64,000 nt of DNA from Gemmatimonadota bacterium (GTDB lineage Bacteria; Gemmatimonadota; Gemmatimonadetes; Longimicrobiales; Gaopeijiaceae). Below, in pieces: positions 53,459 to 61,471 of the stretch. The position numbers and the translations under genes were made by a program. The notes under the pieces were generated by a model. That model had not been told where the DNA came from, made no database searches, and saw nothing but the letters and a program-made list of their open reading frames with translations. The DNA is taken from assembly GCA_029863525.1 (NCBI GenBank), contig JAOTVL010000003.1, forward strand, positions 1 to 64,000, given 5' to 3'. Position 1 is the stretch's first letter, and each line of letters begins with the position of its first letter.

Positions 53459-55179
53459 CAGGCTGGTTCGTCTTGAGGCCAGTAGTCTTCTTCACGGTCC
53501 GGATGCGCGTACTCGTACGGTCCCCGGTATACGACCGGCATCTGGTCCGGCGGCCAGTTGCCGTGCGGGGGCGGCGACTCCGTGGTCCACTCGAGCGTGT
53601 TCGACTTCCACGGATTCTTCCCGGCCTTTTCTCCCTTGAGCCAGCTGTGGATCATGTTGTAGAAGAAGACCGCCTGGAATGCGAGCATGATCAGGAGCGA
53701 GATCGTGGCGATCTCCCGAAGCTGATACATCTCGGGCCCGGCGAGTTCGGGGAAGTGCTGGAAGTTGTAAATGCGGCGGTGCTGGCCGCCCATCCCCAAC
53801 ACGAACAGGGGAATGAAGATGAAGTTGAACGGGATGATCGTGCCCCAGAAATGGATCTTGCCGAGCGTTTCGTTCATCATCCGCCCGAACATCTTCGGGA
53901 ACCAATACGTGAACCCGCAGAACGTGCCGATGATCGCGATGGGGAAGAACGTGTAGTGGAAGTGGGCCAGCACGAAGTACGTGTCGTGGAAGTAGATATC
54001 CGCGCCGCTCGCGCCCAGGAAGATGCCCGTCACCCCGCCGATGAGGAACTCGGCAATGAAGGCGAGCGCCCAGAGCATCGGGGTCGTCAGGCGGATCGAG
54101 CCCCCGTACAGCGTCGCGATCATCACGAATAGAAGCTCGGCGATCGGCACCGAGATGAGCAGTGTCGTGATCGTGAAGACGTTCGCCATGCGCGGGTCGA
54201 TACCCGCTACGAATTGGTGGTGCGCCCAAACGAAGAAGCTCAACACACCCGTCGCGACCGCCGTGTACAACACCAGCTTGTAGCCGAAAATCTTCTTGCG
54301 CGCGAACGTAGCGATCACATCGACCGTGATCCCGATCGCCGGCAGCAGCACCACGTAGACCTCGGGGTGGCCGAAGAACCAGAAGAGGTGCTGCCAGAGG
54401 ATCGGGTCTCCTCCGCGAGTCGGATCGTAGAAGCCCGTATTCAACACCTGATCGAACAGGAGCATCACGGCACCGGCGATCAGCGGCCCGACCGAAAGCA
54501 TGAAGAGGATGCTCGCGATCACGATCATCCAGCAGACGATCGGGATGTCGTACGCCTTCATCCCGGGTGCGCGCGAGTTCATGAGGGTGGTGATGAAGTT
54601 GATACCACCCAAGAGGAACGCCACGAATTCGAGTGCCACCGCCAGCAACCACAGCGACGATCCCAAGTCCGTGAGGTTGTACGTCGACTCGGCCGAGAGC
54701 GGCGGGTAGGACGTCCACGCTCCCCCGAAGCCACCGCCCTGCACGAAGAGCGAGGCGAGGAGCACCAGCACGCTGACGAAGAAGATCTGGAAGGACAGGC
54801 GGTTGATGCGCGGGAAGACCATGTCGTCCGCGCCGATCATGAGCGGGATCAGGAAATTCCCGAAGGCCGCGATCAGCACCGGCATCGCGAGCCAGAAGAT
54901 CATGATCGACCCGTGGTTCGTGATCAGCGCGTTGTACTCACCCGGCGATACCTGACCGAAGCCCGGCACGGAGATGCCCGGGAAGGCCAACTGCATGCGG
55001 AACACATAGGCCATGTATCCGCCGATCAACCCCATGAACATGCCCGTGAACATGTACTGCATGGCGATGATCTTGTGATCCGTGGACCACAGGTACTTCA
55101 CGAAGAAATTCTGCTCGTGATGATGGTCGTCGTGGCCAGCGGACTCGTGCTGGTGGACGTCGGCTACGGTATCTGCCAT
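53458..55179 (-). CDS. Cytochrome c oxidase subunit I (A1-type heme-copper oxidase)
   Basis: This 573-residue catalytic subunit reduces oxygen to water and pumps protons. Heme a His is in NALITNHGSIMIFW, CuB ligands are the His of FGHPEVYVVLLP and the pair in WAHHQFVAG, and heme a3/a His are in DTYFVLAHFHYTFF. The Glu of GHPEVY marks the A1 class with a D-channel. It has a His-rich N-terminus (HQHESAGHDDHHH). It lies between subunits II and III in the operon. Confidence 0.96.
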   Translation of the reverse strand: MADTVADVHQHESAGHDDHHHEQNFFVKYLWSTDHKIIAMQYMFTGMFMGLIGGYMAYVFRMQLAFPGISVPGFGQVSPGEYNALITNHGSIMIFWLAMPVLIAAFGNFLIPLMIGADDMVFPRINRLSFQIFFVSVLVLLASLFVQGGGFGGAWTSYPPLSAESTYNLTDLGSSLWLLAVALEFVAFLLGGINFITTLMNSRAPGMKAYDIPIVCWMIVIASILFMLSVGPLIAGAVMLLFDQVLNTGFYDPTRGGDPILWQHLFWFFGHPEVYVVLLPAIGITVDVIATFARKKIFGYKLVLYTAVATGVLSFFVWAHHQFVAGIDPRMANVFTITTLLISVPIAELLFVMIATLYGGSIRLTTPMLWALAFIAEFLIGGVTGIFLGASGADIYFHDTYFVLAHFHYTFFPIAIIGTFCGFTYWFPKMFGRMMNETLGKIHFWGTIIPFNFIFIPLFVLGMGGQHRRIYNFQHFPELAGPEMYQLREIATISLLIMLAFQAVFFYNMIHSWLKGEKAGKNPWKSNTLEWTTESPPPHGNWPPDQMPVVYRGPYEYAHPDREEDYWPQDEPA

Positions 55180-55192
55180 CTGTCTTTAGCCC

Positions 55193-55867
55193 CTACGGAG
55201 TGGTCGCTGCCGAGGCAGCGGAGATCCACTGCGCATGCGTGTTCGCGTCTTCGATGTGGATCCGGGCGGCCATGATGCCGTGTCCGATGCCACAGATCTC
55301 CGCGCATTGAATGTCGAAATCTCCGGCCACCGTCGGACGGAACCAGCCGGTGATCGATCGGCCCGGAATGGCGTCCTGCTTGAGCCGGAAGACTGGAACG
55401 GAGAAGTCGTGGAGAACGTCCCTCGACTCGAGCTTGTAGTGGTACGTCTTGTCGATTTCGACGTGGAGATCGTTGGCAGTGTAAATGTCGTCGTCCGTGT
55501 CGAGCACGTTGTCGGGGCCGGGATGCTGGAAAGACCACACCCACTGCTGCCCGATGACCCTGATCGTGGAGTCGGGCTCCGGAAGCTGCTGCTTGACGTC
55601 ATACCAGACGCGAACGGATCCGATGATGATGAAGACGTCGCAGAGCAGAACGAGCGCGTGGGGGATCGTGATCCAGCGCTTGACGTGCTTTTCCTTACCC
55701 GTGAGGTATTGCGACTTCTCGCCGGGGCGCGCCCGGAAGCGCCAGATGAGCCAAAAGAACAGCCCCTCGGCCAAGAGGAACCAGAAGCCGACGAGCACCC
55801 CGATCAACAGGATCAGCCCATCGATGCTCGAAGCGTAGGTCGACGCCTGGAGGAGGAAACGATCCAT
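55193..55867 (-). CDS. Cytochrome c oxidase subunit II
   Basis: This 224-residue subunit II has two membrane helices (about 15-43 and 70-88) and a periplasmic CuA cupredoxin domain. CuA ligands are His in SRDVLHDFSVP and the set CAEICGIGHGIM (Cys, Glu, Cys, His, Met). The aromatic electron-entry region GQQWVWSFQHPG is present. No C-terminal cytochrome c is attached; it is fused to subunit IV instead. Confidence 0.95.
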   Translation of the reverse strand: MDRFLLQASTYASSIDGLILLIGVLVGFWFLLAEGLFFWLIWRFRARPGEKSQYLTGKEKHVKRWITIPHALVLLCDVFIIIGSVRVWYDVKQQLPEPDSTIRVIGQQWVWSFQHPGPDNVLDTDDDIYTANDLHVEIDKTYHYKLESRDVLHDFSVPVFRLKQDAIPGRSITGWFRPTVAGDFDIQCAEICGIGHGIMAARIHIEDANTHAQWISAASAATTP

Positions 55868-55870
55868 GGT

Positions 55871-56044
55871 TCAGCCCATCCGGGTGCGGAGAATGATGAA
55901 CAGGGCAGCCAGGCAGAAGAGAACGGCCCCGATCACCGTGATCTTGAACGTCTTCGACGCATCGAGAAGCGCCTCGTTTTGGTCATCGGCAGGCATCGCC
56001 GGAAGCTTCGACGCCTTGGCCTCGGTAACTGCATGCTCGACCAT
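55871..56044 (-). CDS. Small single-helix membrane protein of the oxidase cluster, 57 aa
   Basis: This 57-residue protein has a soluble N-terminus and one membrane helix at about 34-53 (FKITVIGAVLFCLAALFIIL), ending RTRMG. It lies 3 bp before subunit II and 8 bp after the diheme cytochrome gene, inside the operon. It may be a small accessory subunit; no family is recognised with confidence. Confidence 0.78.
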   Translation of the reverse strand: MVEHAVTEAKASKLPAMPADDQNEALLDASKTFKITVIGAVLFCLAALFIILRTRMG

Positions 56045-56052
56045 GGAACCGC

Positions 56053-56694
56053 CTATCGAAGAGTCTGGATGTACGCGATGACATCCTGCATCGCCTGATC
56101 GGAGAGCGCGAGGGTGTTCGCGCGCATGGTCACGCCCCAGACGTTCTCTGGATCGGCTCCGCGCGCGCCCGTCCTGAAATTCCTCAGCTGCGTCAGGAGA
56201 TACCAGTCGTCGAGTTGCACCACCGGGGGCGAGTGCAACTCGGGCATCCCCAAGCCTTCGGGTCCATGGCACGTGACGCAGACCGCGTTGTAGATGGCCG
56301 CACCCGCCCCGGCATTTCCGTGCAGGGTGCTGGACGGGTACACAGGCTCGAAGGCGGCGACATACTGTGCGACCGATTCGATGTCGCCCTCTCGGGTCAA
56401 CGAGATCGCCATGGGTCGCATCCGCATTCCGGCGATGTCCTGGAAGTGCCCGCCGCGCCAGCTCTGCTGGAAACCGAGCAGCTGCTCCTCGATGTACCAT
56501 TGAGGCAGGCCCGCGATCGCCGGAGCCTCGATCTCGGCGTTCCCGACGGCACTCTCACCGTGGCACGGGAGACAGGTCTCGTAGAGCTCGGCGCCTCGCA
56601 CCATGCCGACCGGCGGAGGGGTCGCGTCGCAGGCGGCCGCTCCGATGAGGATCAGCGGAAGCGCGGCCCGGATGTGGATGCGAAATCGTGCCAT
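56053..56694 (-). CDS. Diheme cytochrome c lipoprotein
   Basis: This 213-residue periplasmic cytochrome has a signal with lipobox GAAAC near residue 23 and two class I cytochrome c domains of the cytochrome c4/c553 kind, with heme sites CLPCH (about 40) and CVTCH (about 139). Likely axial Met residues lie in RMRPMAIS and VTMRANTLALSD. It probably carries electrons from alternative complex III to the oxidase. It is the first respiratory gene of this cluster. Confidence 0.9.
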   Translation of the reverse strand: MARFRIHIRAALPLILIGAAACDATPPPVGMVRGAELYETCLPCHGESAVGNAEIEAPAIAGLPQWYIEEQLLGFQQSWRGGHFQDIAGMRMRPMAISLTREGDIESVAQYVAAFEPVYPSSTLHGNAGAGAAIYNAVCVTCHGPEGLGMPELHSPPVVQLDDWYLLTQLRNFRTGARGADPENVWGVTMRANTLALSDQAMQDVIAYIQTLR

Positions 56695-56695
56695 C

Positions 56696-56950
56696 TCAGT
56701 CTTGTTGGAGTGGAATCGATTCGTCGATCAGCATGATCGGGATATCGTCCCGTACCGGATAGAGGGCGCTGCCGTCCTCGCGGACCAGCGCCTCGGGAAT
56801 GGGCGAGGTGACCGACTCCCCGCCCCTATTCGTCAAAGAGCCCGCCTCGATCGATGCGTTGAGCTTGGCCAACAGGCCCTCGTCCGCCACACGAAGCGGT
56901 TGCTTCGTTTCGGGACAAACGAGTATGTCGAGCAGTTTTGGGTCGATCAT
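56696..56950 (-). CDS. Trm112-family protein
   Basis: This 84-residue protein of the Trm112/YcaR family begins IDPKLLDILVCPETKQPLRV and ends with YPVRDDIPIMLIDESI, both diagnostic. Only one cysteine of the usual zinc site remains (VCPETK), as in many bacterial members. In bacteria it stabilises or activates methyltransferases. It leads the oxidase operon, 1 bp before the cytochrome gene. Confidence 0.88.
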   Translation of the reverse strand: MIDPKLLDILVCPETKQPLRVADEGLLAKLNASIEAGSLTNRGGESVTSPIPEALVREDGSALYPVRDDIPIMLIDESIPLQQD

Positions 56951-57092
56951 GTAGTTGCTCTTCTCGACCGATCGACTCGCCCGGAGGCGAACCCGCCGAT
57001 CGACTACGGTTCGGTTGAAAGAGTAGGCAGGTAGGGAACCGTAGCAAGGCCGCGTAAGTTAAATAGGTCTTACCGCGAAGGGGAACCTCGAA

Positions 57093-57659
57093 ATGGGCGT
57101 TCGTGCTTTCTTTCACAAGTCTCCATTCCTGCGCTTCGGGGCCGTCGTCGTCCTCACGGTCGCGACTCTCGCCGTTTCTGCGTGCGGAAACGGAACCGGG
57201 GGAACCGCCGAGGCTCGTGACGTGGCAACGCCAACGCGTTCGACCGGCGGCACGGCGGGTGGGACCCCGTCTTCCCGAATGCCGGCTCCGGGGCACGCCT
57301 GGGTGATCTTCGGGACGGACACCGTCTTGGCAGAGGTCGCCGCCACACCGGAGGAACGTGCCGAGGGACTGATGTACCGCGACGACGTGCCCGATGGGAC
57401 CGGCATGCTTTTCGTCTTCCAAGACAGTCAGCCGCGCTCGTTCTGGATGGCGAACACGTATGTCGCGCTCGACATCGCGTACATGGACCCGTCGTACCGT
57501 ATCGTGGACATCATCGCGATGGAGCCCCTGGTCACCGATTCCTACCCCAGCAACGCACCCGCCATGTTCGGCCTGGAGGTCCGCCAGGGGTGGTTCGAGG
57601 AGCACGGAATCGGAGTCGGGGCGCAGGCCGAGATCGTGTTCGGAGTCCAGAGGCGATAG
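57093..57659 (+). CDS. DUF192 lipoprotein
   Basis: This 188-residue protein has a lipoprotein signal (VAVSACGNG near residue 30), a Thr/Gly-rich linker, and the DUF192 domain: FGTDTVLAEVAATPEERAEGLMYRDDVPDGTGMLFVF, RSFWMANTYVALDIAYMD and the C-terminal EEHGIGVGAQAEIV. The function of DUF192 is not known. GAAGGGGA precedes the ATG. It is divergent from the Trm112-oxidase operon. Confidence 0.85.
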   Translation: MGVRAFFHKSPFLRFGAVVVLTVATLAVSACGNGTGGTAEARDVATPTRSTGGTAGGTPSSRMPAPGHAWVIFGTDTVLAEVAATPEERAEGLMYRDDVPDGTGMLFVFQDSQPRSFWMANTYVALDIAYMDPSYRIVDIIAMEPLVTDSYPSNAPAMFGLEVRQGWFEEHGIGVGAQAEIVFGVQRR

Positions 57660-57682
57660 GCACCGGTCCAAGTCTCCTGTCG

Positions 57683-58888
57683 CTACCTGGCTCTGACGGC
57701 GTCTTTCAAGACGTCCATCAAGGCTGCCACGTCTTCGTCGTCGTTGTAGACGTTCGGCGAGAGTCTCAGAGCGGTCCCCCTGAGTGACGCGGCCACATTG
57801 CGCCTCGCGAGCATGTCGCGCAGCGCGCCCAGATCGACGGCGGTGGGCATGCGCAGGCCGAAGAGATGGCTTCTCCGCCACGCTTCGTCCTCCACCGAGT
57901 AGCCCATCTCGGCGGCCTCGCGGAGGAAGTCGCGCGTGAGCACTCGGCAGTACTCCTGAATCCGGGTGGGGCCCCATTCGAGCAGAAGCTCGAGACTGGC
58001 TGCGGCGATGGGCGCCAGGAAGAAGTTGGAGCGCTCCGAGACGTCGTAACGAACCGCGCCGGGCGCATACGCGTCCTGATAGTCCACCAGATTCTGGAAA
58101 TCGCTGCTCCTGTCCCGCGCGATCCACGTCTCCTCCAGAGGCGTGCCGTCGTCGAACCGAGGGCCGAAGTAGGCCAGCGAAAGCGAGTACGGGCCGAGGA
58201 GCCATTTGTACGTGGCCACGATGAGTGCGTCTGGCCGCACGACCCGAACGTCGAAGTCGAGCGCGCCGACCGACTGGGTGGCGTCGACGATGAACGCCGC
58301 GCCTACGTCCCGACACCGACGCCCGATCTGATCGAGGTCGAACCAGGTGCCATCCGTCCAATGGACGTTGGGTACGGAGACCACGGCGGTCCGAGCGTCG
58401 ATGGCCTCGAGCAATCTCGTGTTCCAGGACCGGCCGCGGTCGGCGCCGTCACCGGGGGCCACCGCCCGGAGCTGGGCACCCGACTCACCGGCCATGCGCC
58501 TCCACGAGTACACGTTGCCGGGGAACTGCTCATGGGTGATGACGATGTTCTGACCTGCCTCGACGTGAAGGTTCCGCGCGGCGGTCGCGACCCCGTAGGA
58601 CACGCCGGGCTGGATCGCCACGCGCATCGGGTCATCCAGGTGGACGAGGCGCGCGAACAACTCTCTCAGTCGGTCTGTGCTCCAGAAATCGGTTGGCGGG
58701 ACGATGCGCGTCGGCACCGTCTTACGTCCAATGGCTTCGACACCGGCACCTTCCGCCACCTTCGGCAGGGGCCCCATGTAGGCACAGTTGAAGTAGGCGA
58801 GGCTGCGCGGGAGCATGAACGCGCCCCGCTGGCACCCCAGCGCCGCCCTGGGAGCCTCCTCCCGAACGCCGACCGCGGGCTCGCTCAC
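57683..58888 (-). CDS. Class V aminotransferase-fold PLP enzyme
   Basis: This ~401-residue fold-type I PLP enzyme of the class V (NifS/kynureninase-like) group has the PLP lysine Lys228 in IVATYKWLLGPYSLS, the PLP-ring Asp in FIVDATQSVGALDFDV and YFNCAYMGPLP at the N-terminus. No reactive Cys loop of cysteine desulfurases is visible. GTG 58888 follows a strong AGGAGG and overlaps the preceding small gene (GTGA). The substrate is unknown. Confidence 0.87.
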   Translation of the reverse strand: MSEPAVGVREEAPRAALGCQRGAFMLPRSLAYFNCAYMGPLPKVAEGAGVEAIGRKTVPTRIVPPTDFWSTDRLRELFARLVHLDDPMRVAIQPGVSYGVATAARNLHVEAGQNIVITHEQFPGNVYSWRRMAGESGAQLRAVAPGDGADRGRSWNTRLLEAIDARTAVVSVPNVHWTDGTWFDLDQIGRRCRDVGAAFIVDATQSVGALDFDVRVVRPDALIVATYKWLLGPYSLSLAYFGPRFDDGTPLEETWIARDRSSDFQNLVDYQDAYAPGAVRYDVSERSNFFLAPIAAASLELLLEWGPTRIQEYCRVLTRDFLREAAEMGYSVEDEAWRRSHLFGLRMPTAVDLGALRDMLARRNVAASLRGTALRLSPNVYNDDEDVAALMDVLKDAVRAR

Positions 58889-58986
58889 TCCTCCTCCTTC
58901 GAGCGCGCGTGGGACGCGGCGTACATGATCAGCCAGAAGAACCCGATGGTGATGACCACCAGGATGATCGTTTCCCACATCGCCAT
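58885..58986 (-). CDS. Small single-helix membrane protein, 33 aa
   Basis: The frame from ATG 58986 encodes 33 residues: a membrane helix beginning at ETIILVVITIGFFWLIMYAA and a charged tail ending SKEEE. The stop overlaps the GTG of the class V enzyme gene. The purine-rich end of this gene doubles as that gene's Shine-Dalgarno. The helix and the coupling suggest a real microprotein; function unknown. Confidence 0.6.
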   Translation of the reverse strand: MAMWETIILVVITIGFFWLIMYAASHARSKEEE

Positions 58987-58997
58987 CTCGATTCAGC

Positions 58998-59393
58998 TCA
59001 CAGTTCGGGACACGGAGGGTAGATGCCCAGGCTTTCCACCACGTCGACCAGCTCTTCATACACGCTCTCGGAGCCCGCGGAGTCCGCGTTCTCGGTCCAA
59101 GCGCCGCATCGATCGCCCCGGTCGAAGCTACCCATGTAGCGGATTCGGCCGTTGGGATGATACACCCGAAGCTCGCCATCCCAAGCGCCATCCAACAGGA
59201 AGCCCTCAAGCTCGAGCCGCCCCGGGTCACCCTCGAAGGATCGATAGACGGCCCCCGTGAACGGGAGTCCCGTCGCCGCATCGACGTAGATGCTGTCGCG
59301 GATCTCGAGGCTTTCGAGGTTACGTGTCTCGACCCGATCGCAGGCGGCGAGCGCGGCGCCGACGACGAGCATGAACCGGCAGATCCTACCCAC
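58998..59393 (-). CDS. Lipoprotein with MORN-like repeats, 131 aa
   Basis: This 131-residue protein has a signal peptide with lipobox ALAAC near residue 18. The mature part has MORN/YwqK-like strands: TGLPFTGAVYRSFEGDPGRL, DGAWDGELRVYHPNGRIRYMGSFDRG and DRCGAWTE. Such repeats occur in surface and membrane-associated proteins. It lies 6 bp after the amidase gene and 11 bp before the microprotein gene, so all may form one operon. Confidence 0.75.
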   Translation of the reverse strand: MGRICRFMLVVGAALAACDRVETRNLESLEIRDSIYVDAATGLPFTGAVYRSFEGDPGRLELEGFLLDGAWDGELRVYHPNGRIRYMGSFDRGDRCGAWTENADSAGSESVYEELVDVVESLGIYPPCPEL

Positions 59394-59399
59394 CGACCC

Positions 59400-61358
59400 T
59401 CATTCTCCTGGGCTGAGCACCGCGCGGGCCGCACCGAACGGCCGTGCCCGGGTGAACACCTCGACCGTCACATCGCCTTCGTCGAGGGCGGCTCTCAGTT
59501 CCGGATCCAGCTCGAGAGATCCCTCGGCCATCAACGTCCGGGGGCCTGACAGGCGGCGTACGACCAGGCGTCCCCCGCCATCGGCATCCGATCTGCGGAG
59601 CACCACCGCCACGACGTCCTCCGGCGCGACCCCCCTGATGACGTAAGAGAACGACACTCGATTGGGCGCGGGGTCGAGCACGAAGAGCCCTTCGATCTCC
59701 ACGCCCCCGTCGGCGGCGTGCACCTCCATCCGGACGGGCGGCGGTGCGGTCGCCGCCGCCGTGAGGGAAGGGGTACTCCACGGCTCCCTTCGGTGGTCGG
59801 TCGTCTGTTCGAAGGCGTGCGCGAGCGCGACCAGACGGTGGTCGTGCAACGTTCGGCCCATCATTTCCATACCTATGGGGAGCCGGTCCTCTGCGAAACC
59901 GACCGGGATGCTGATCGAGGGAAGACCGCTGTTCGCCCCCAAGCTGCAGCTCGAGCCGCGCTGCGGGTCACCGATGACCGCCGGCACGGTCCGAACGGTC
60001 GGAAACACGAGAACATCCACGCCGAAGTGGTCCATGGACGACTCGACCGCGGTGCGCAGCGGCGCTCGCTTGGCGTACGCCTCACGGTACTCGTCGGAAT
60101 CGCGCGTCTCCACCCGATCGCGCGCACGCATTCTCGGTACGAGCGCCTCGTGGATGAGACCCAGATCCAGCATCTCCGCGAGGGAGGAGACCGGCGCCTC
60201 GGGATTCGCGGCCAGATAATCGGCGAAGTCCCACTTGAATTCGAAGTTGATCAGGCCGGAACCGTCGAGGAGGTCGTCCAACTCCGGGATCTCGACGGTG
60301 ATCGTGTCCGCGCCCGACTCCACCATCTCCACGATGGCCGCGCGCACCAGTCGAGCAGCCTCAGCCTCCTCCGGCGCGTCCCCGAAGTACGCCTCGAGAA
60401 TCCCGATCCGAATGCCCGAAAGCGTTCCGGTGTCCAGCGCCTCGACGAACGAGGGAAGGTCTCGACCCGCGACGATCGCGGTCGCGGGATCGGACGGGTC
60501 GTACCCGACGGTCGCGTCCAGGGCGATCGCGAGGTCACGGACGGTTCGCGCGAGCGGCCCCCCGACGTCCTGCGTGTGCGAGAGCGGGATGATCCCGTCG
60601 ATACTCGACAGCCCCTTCGTCGGACGAAGGCCTACGAGGTCGTTCTGCGCCGACGGAATCCGAATCGATCCACAGGTGTCGCTGCCCCAACCGACCGCGG
60701 CGAAGCTCGCGGCTACAGCGGCGCCGGTGCCGCCGCTGGACCCTCCCGGGTTCCGGGCCAGATCGTACGGGTTCCGAGTCTGACCGCCCAGCGATCCGAT
60801 CGTCGTGATCCCGCTCGCGAGCTCGTGCATGTTCGTCTTGCCGAGGATCACCGCACCGGCCGCGCGCAGTCGCGCCACCTGGAACGCGTCGTCGGGCGCC
60901 ACGTTTCCGGCCAAAGCCAGGGAACCGGCACTCGTCGGTAGGTCGAAGGTGTCGTAGTTGTCCTTCAGCACGATCGGGATCCCGTGCATGGGACCGCGCG
61001 GGCCTCGCTCCGCCCGCTCGCGGTCGAGCGCTTCCGCTGTCGCCACCGCGTCGGGGCTCATCCAGATCATCGCGTTGATTTTCGGACCCGACTGATCGAA
61101 CGCGGCGATCCGTGCCAGGTAGGCCCGGGTGATCTCCACGGAGGTCACACGCCCGCTCGACATCGCCTCCTGGAGCTCGGAGATCGAGGCTCCACGCACG
61201 TCGAAGCGAACGCCGGCCGACTCGGCCCGATCCGTCGGCACCGAAACAGGAGATTGAGCACCCAGCGTGCACGGAGGAGCGAGGGTACAGAGAAGCGCGA
61301 GGGTGGTGACGCGCAGGCACGGGGCCGGCGCACGGGCAACGCGTCGTCGGTGGTTCAT
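59400..61358 (-). CDS. Exported amidase-signature enzyme with extra C-terminal domain
   Basis: This ~652-residue enzyme has a signal peptide ending near TLGAQS and an amidase-signature domain with the Ser-cisSer-Lys triad: Lys132 (VLKDNYDT), the cis-Ser in GGSSGG (205-210) and nucleophile Ser231 (GSDTCGSIRIP; most relatives have TGGS). The length exceeds usual amidases by about 110 residues. The extra C-terminal part (VEIEGLFVLDPAPNRVSFSY to the end) is beta-rich and faintly CHRD-like. The substrate is unknown. Confidence 0.88.
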   Translation of the reverse strand: MNHRRRVARAPAPCLRVTTLALLCTLAPPCTLGAQSPVSVPTDRAESAGVRFDVRGASISELQEAMSSGRVTSVEITRAYLARIAAFDQSGPKINAMIWMSPDAVATAEALDRERAERGPRGPMHGIPIVLKDNYDTFDLPTSAGSLALAGNVAPDDAFQVARLRAAGAVILGKTNMHELASGITTIGSLGGQTRNPYDLARNPGGSSGGTGAAVAASFAAVGWGSDTCGSIRIPSAQNDLVGLRPTKGLSSIDGIIPLSHTQDVGGPLARTVRDLAIALDATVGYDPSDPATAIVAGRDLPSFVEALDTGTLSGIRIGILEAYFGDAPEEAEAARLVRAAIVEMVESGADTITVEIPELDDLLDGSGLINFEFKWDFADYLAANPEAPVSSLAEMLDLGLIHEALVPRMRARDRVETRDSDEYREAYAKRAPLRTAVESSMDHFGVDVLVFPTVRTVPAVIGDPQRGSSCSLGANSGLPSISIPVGFAEDRLPIGMEMMGRTLHDHRLVALAHAFEQTTDHRREPWSTPSLTAAATAPPPVRMEVHAADGGVEIEGLFVLDPAPNRVSFSYVIRGVAPEDVVAVVLRRSDADGGGRLVVRRLSGPRTLMAEGSLELDPELRAALDEGDVTVEVFTRARPFGAARAVLSPGE

Positions 61359-61471
61359 GCCGGAACATAGGCCCCGACTCCGACCTGTCTCCACCCCTGT
61401 CCCGATTCCAGCGGATCGGATCGAGCCTTCAGCGCCCGCTCGACGAATCCGAGAGAAGCCTCAGGGTCGGC

